A DNA stretch of 64,000 nucleotides from Micromonospora cremea (GTDB lineage Bacteria > Actinomycetota > Actinomycetes > Mycobacteriales > Micromonosporaceae). Below, piece by piece: positions 61,557 through 64,000 of this stretch. The notes beneath the pieces are model-generated. The model had not been told where the DNA came from, did not search any database, and was given only the letters and a program-made list of their open reading frames with translations. A program made the translations under genes and the position numbers. Within the stretch, counting starts at the first letter, position 1; the number at the start of each line of letters is the position of its first letter. The stretch covers positions 744,001-808,000 of the forward strand of contig NZ_FSQT01000001.1 in the NCBI RefSeq assembly GCF_900143515.1. The letters are read 5' to 3'.

Positions 61557-64000
61557 TCAGCTCACCGTCACGACCACGATCGAGGACGTCGTCGCCCCGA
61601 CGCTGTCGGTGACGGTCAGTCGTGCCGTGTACGTGCCTCGGCGGGCGTACGTGTGACTGGCCGACGCCCCGTGCGCGACGGCTGAGTTGTCGCCGAAGTC
61701 CCACGCGTGATCCGTGATGGTGCGTCCGGCCGCCGGCGAGGCTGTGCCGGCGAAGGCGACCGCCAGCGGCGCGGTGCCGGTGGTGGGCGTGGCCGAGGCC
61801 GAAACGGTGGCGTCGGTCTGTTCGCGTACCCCGGCGCCGTTGAAGCGCAGCCAGTCCAGCGCCATCAGGTCGGGGGTGCCACCGGTCTGGTTCGGGTTGA
61901 GGAAGGCGAGGTAGAGGGTGGTTGTGCGGCCCGGATCGGTCAGCTCGACGGTGGGCGAGACGACGTTGTCCCAGCCGCCGGTGCCGCCGATGGTGGCCCG
62001 GCCGAGGAGTTGGCCGGTGGGGGAGTCGGCCCTGATCTCGATGTCGCCGCCGCTGCTGCCCGAGGCGACTCCGAAGGTGACCGAGTCGATGTTGCGGAGG
62101 TTGACCGGGCCGAAGTTGATCCACTCGCCGTTGTCGATGTCGCCGATGCGCTTGCCGGCGCTCGCTGTGGCGCGGTCGAGGACCTGGATGCCGCTCTGGC
62201 CGTCGAAGTGCTCGGCCTCCTTGCTCTTGGTCTGCAGCTCGGCCCGGGTCGAGCCGACCAGGTTCGGTGCCCCGTTCGCCCCGCCGTCGGTGTACTGGGC
62301 GGAGAGCAGCGTGTAGAGGTTCTGTCCCGGGCCGTGCCCGTCGCCGCCGTTGCTCTCGGTCACTGCCACCCCGGCGCACCCGACGTAGTTGTCCAGCGGG
62401 TGGGCGTGTGAGTCATGGCCGAGCTGGGTCTGCACGACCACCTTGGAGCAGTCGATGGTGCTCTCCTCCGGGTCGGTGACCGTCACCGTGTACGGGATGC
62501 GGTCACCGAAATCGAAGAAGGCCCCGTCGGGGACGCTGAGGGTCACCGTCGGGCGCGTGTTGCCGGCCGTGATCTCCTGTACGGCGACGGCGGTCTGCCC
62601 GTTGGTGGCGGTGACGGTGAGCCGGGCGGTGAAGCGCCCCGGTGTGCTGTAGGTGTGGCTGGGGTTGGCGGCGGTGGAGTCGATGCTGCCGTTGCCGTCG
62701 AAGTCCCAGGCGTACTGGATTGCGGTGCCGTCCGGCCCGCTGGAGCCGGCGCTGGAGAAGGCGACGGTCAGTGGCGCCGGGCCGCTGTCCTTGTCGACGG
62801 CCAGCTTGGCCACTGGCGGCCGGCTGTTGGCGACGTAGTCGATGCGGTAGATGCCGGCGCCCTCGTTGCTGCCGCCCCGACCGCTGCCGCTGCCCTCGCC
62901 GAAGTCGATGACGTAGAGGGAGCCGTCCGGCCCGAACTCCGCCTCGAATGGCTGGATCCACGACATGTTGCCGAGGATCCCGTTGATGGACTGCAGGTCA
63001 CCGGCGTTGGTGGGGCCGAAGCGGGGATCGCTGAACGTCTGGGCGGTGTCGTGGATCGACAGCGTCTTGAACCACCTGCGGGTTAGCTCGTAGACGATCC
63101 ACTTGCCCTCGTAGTACTGGGGGAACTTGGTCAGCCGCTTGTTGGACGGGTCGTAGTCGTAGACGGGCCCGCTCATGGGGCCGCCGCCGCCCGTGCCCAG
63201 CTCCGGGAACTGCGGGGAGGCCGAGTAGGCGTACGAGATTAGGGCCGGCCGGGTTGCCGGGAGGTTGGTCAGGCCGGTGTTGTTGGGGGAGTCGTTGACC
63301 GGCGCGGCGCAGTCGAACTTCGGCCCCGAGGTGGCGGTGGCGAAGTCGTAGTCGTTGAACGGGATGTTGTTGCCGATGCAGTAGGGCCAGCCGTAGTTGC
63401 CGGCGCTGGTGATCCGGTTGAACTCGACCGTGCCCTCCGGTCCGCGGGCCGGGTTGGCGGACCGGGCGTCGGGGCCGTAGTCGGCGACGAGCAGCGCGTT
63501 CGTCTTGGAGTCGACGGTGATGCGGAACGGGTTGCGCATACCCATCGCATAGATCTCGGGTTTGGTGCGGGCCGTGCCCGGGGCGAACAGGTTGCCGTCG
63601 GGAATGGCGTACTTGCCGTTGGGTAGGGGCTTGATCCGCAGGATTTTGCCGCGCAGGTCGTTGGTGTTGCCGGCGGTGCCCTGGGCGTCGTACGCGCGAC
63701 GGCCGGTTCGCTCGTCGATCGGGGTGAAGCCGCTGGACTCGAAGGGGTCGGTGTTGTCACCGATCGCGGCGTACAGGTTGCCCTGCTGGTCCATCGTCAG
63801 CGAGCCGCCCATGTGCGAGTTGGCGCGAGCCTCACCGCGCCAGGTCGGGATCGTGAGCAGGCGCTTCTCCGAGGCGAGGCTGACGCTGTCGCCGTCGACG
63901 GTGAAGCGGGACAGGTTCAGCTGATTCTCCACCCGGTCGGACCAGAGCAGATAGAGCCAGTTGTTCTCGGCGAAGTGTCGGTCCAGAGTCATGCCGAGCA
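61557..64000 (-). CDS. PQQ-type sugar dehydrogenase with PKD and CBM6-like domains (5' end outside window)
   Basis: At least 814 codons; the frame is open to the window edge and the first visible residues (LGMTLDRHFAENNWLYLLWS) lie inside the propeller. The glucose/sorbosone dehydrogenase propeller continues with ANSHMGGSLTMDQQGNLYAA, DLRGKILRIKPLPNG, MGMRNPFRITVD, YGWPYCIGNN and FGPDGSLYVIDFGEG. Then come a PKD domain (PLTVAFSSAGSSGPDG... WDFDGNGSID), a linker, a CBM6-like domain (GKRIGDIDNGEWINFGPVNL ... LALDWLRF-like end) and a second PKD domain at the C-terminus. It should oxidise sugars outside the cell, held to polysaccharide by its binding domains. Confidence 0.9.
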   Translation of the reverse strand, partial: LGMTLDRHFAENNWLYLLWSDRVENQLNLSRFTVDGDSVSLASEKRLLTIPTWRGEARANSHMGGSLTMDQQGNLYAAIGDNTDPFESSGFTPIDERTGRRAYDAQGTAGNTNDLRGKILRIKPLPNGKYAIPDGNLFAPGTARTKPEIYAMGMRNPFRITVDSKTNALLVADYGPDARSANPARGPEGTVEFNRITSAGNYGWPYCIGNNIPFNDYDFATATSGPKFDCAAPVNDSPNNTGLTNLPATRPALISYAYSASPQFPELGTGGGGPMSGPVYDYDPSNKRLTKFPQYYEGKWIVYELTRRWFKTLSIHDTAQTFSDPRFGPTNAGDLQSINGILGNMSWIQPFEAEFGPDGSLYVIDFGEGSGSGRGGSNEGAGIYRIDYVANSRPPVAKLAVDKDSGPAPLTVAFSSAGSSGPDGTAIQYAWDFDGNGSIDSTAANPSHTYSTPGRFTARLTVTATNGQTAVAVQEITAGNTRPTVTLSVPDGAFFDFGDRIPYTVTVTDPEESTIDCSKVVVQTQLGHDSHAHPLDNYVGCAGVAVTESNGGDGHGPGQNLYTLLSAQYTDGGANGAPNLVGSTRAELQTKSKEAEHFDGQSGIQVLDRATASAGKRIGDIDNGEWINFGPVNLRNIDSVTFGVASGSSGGDIEIRADSPTGQLLGRATIGGTGGWDNVVSPTVELTDPGRTTTLYLAFLNPNQTGGTPDLMALDWLRFNGAGVREQTDATVSASATPTTGTAPLAVAFAGTASPAAGRTITDHAWDFGDNSAVAHGASASHTYARRGTYTARLTVTDSVGATTSSIVVVTVS

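Noticed and set aside
1..64000. CRISPR arrays or phage structural gene clusters
   Set aside because: No regularly spaced repeats and no capsid, tail or terminase genes were seen; only an integrase fragment remains.

Overview
The window is high-GC DNA with GTG starts, GGAGG-type ribosome binding sites and protein families typical of a filamentous actinomycete. Protein wording and IS types fit Micromonosporaceae (inference; no search could be run). It reads as an accessory region: a well-preserved sugar-utilisation locus, a long stretch of insertion sequences and decayed genes, and a second block of secreted sugar enzymes at the right edge.

Left part, 1-5.7 kb: a transposase cut by the window edge, an intact IS5-type element (1403-2435), a type II NADH dehydrogenase lying against the remains of a SigJ/ECF41 sigma factor, and a cytochrome P450.

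Core, 5.6-23.5 kb: an L-arabinose/arabinan locus. In order it has a secreted GH127 beta-L-arabinofuranosidase with a LamG domain inserted in the catalytic fold, a sugar ABC transporter of the YtfQ-YtfR-YtfT-YjfF type, araB-araD-araA, an aldose 1-epimerase, a LacI regulator and a secreted GH43 enzyme with LamG and Ig-like domains. The transporter and ara genes are tightly spaced, mostly with 4-base stop/start overlaps. LacI-type palindromes close to TGTTAGCGCTAACA lie before GH127/P450, the transporter and GH43. The simplest reading is one regulon: outside enzymes release arabinose, the transporter imports it, and AraA, AraB and AraD convert it to D-xylulose 5-phosphate.

Middle, 23.5-47.8 kb: a mosaic of IS elements (IS630 at 28.1 kb, IS3 at 38.0 kb), IS110, IS256, IS6 and integrase remnants, a tRNA-Ser-like fragment, a possible group II intron domain V, and many truncated or frameshifted genes. 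Intact genes among them include a TetR/MFS efflux pair, a methyltransferase, several secreted or membrane proteins, an LtrA protein, a lower-GC protein with two membrane segments and a NUDIX box, and a HEAT-like gene that also has a broken duplicate.

Right part, 47.8-64 kb: a CrtC/AttH-like lipocalin protein, a MocR-cupin-epimerase operon, an intact SigJ-type ECF41 sigma factor next to a second broken one, a CopC protein flanked by two paralogous small membrane proteins and sharing divergent ECF-like promoters with one of them, a second LtrA, an IS630 element split by an IS110 element, a secreted TIM-barrel sugar isomerase-like protein, and the 3' part of a PQQ-type sugar dehydrogenase with PKD and CBM6-like domains.
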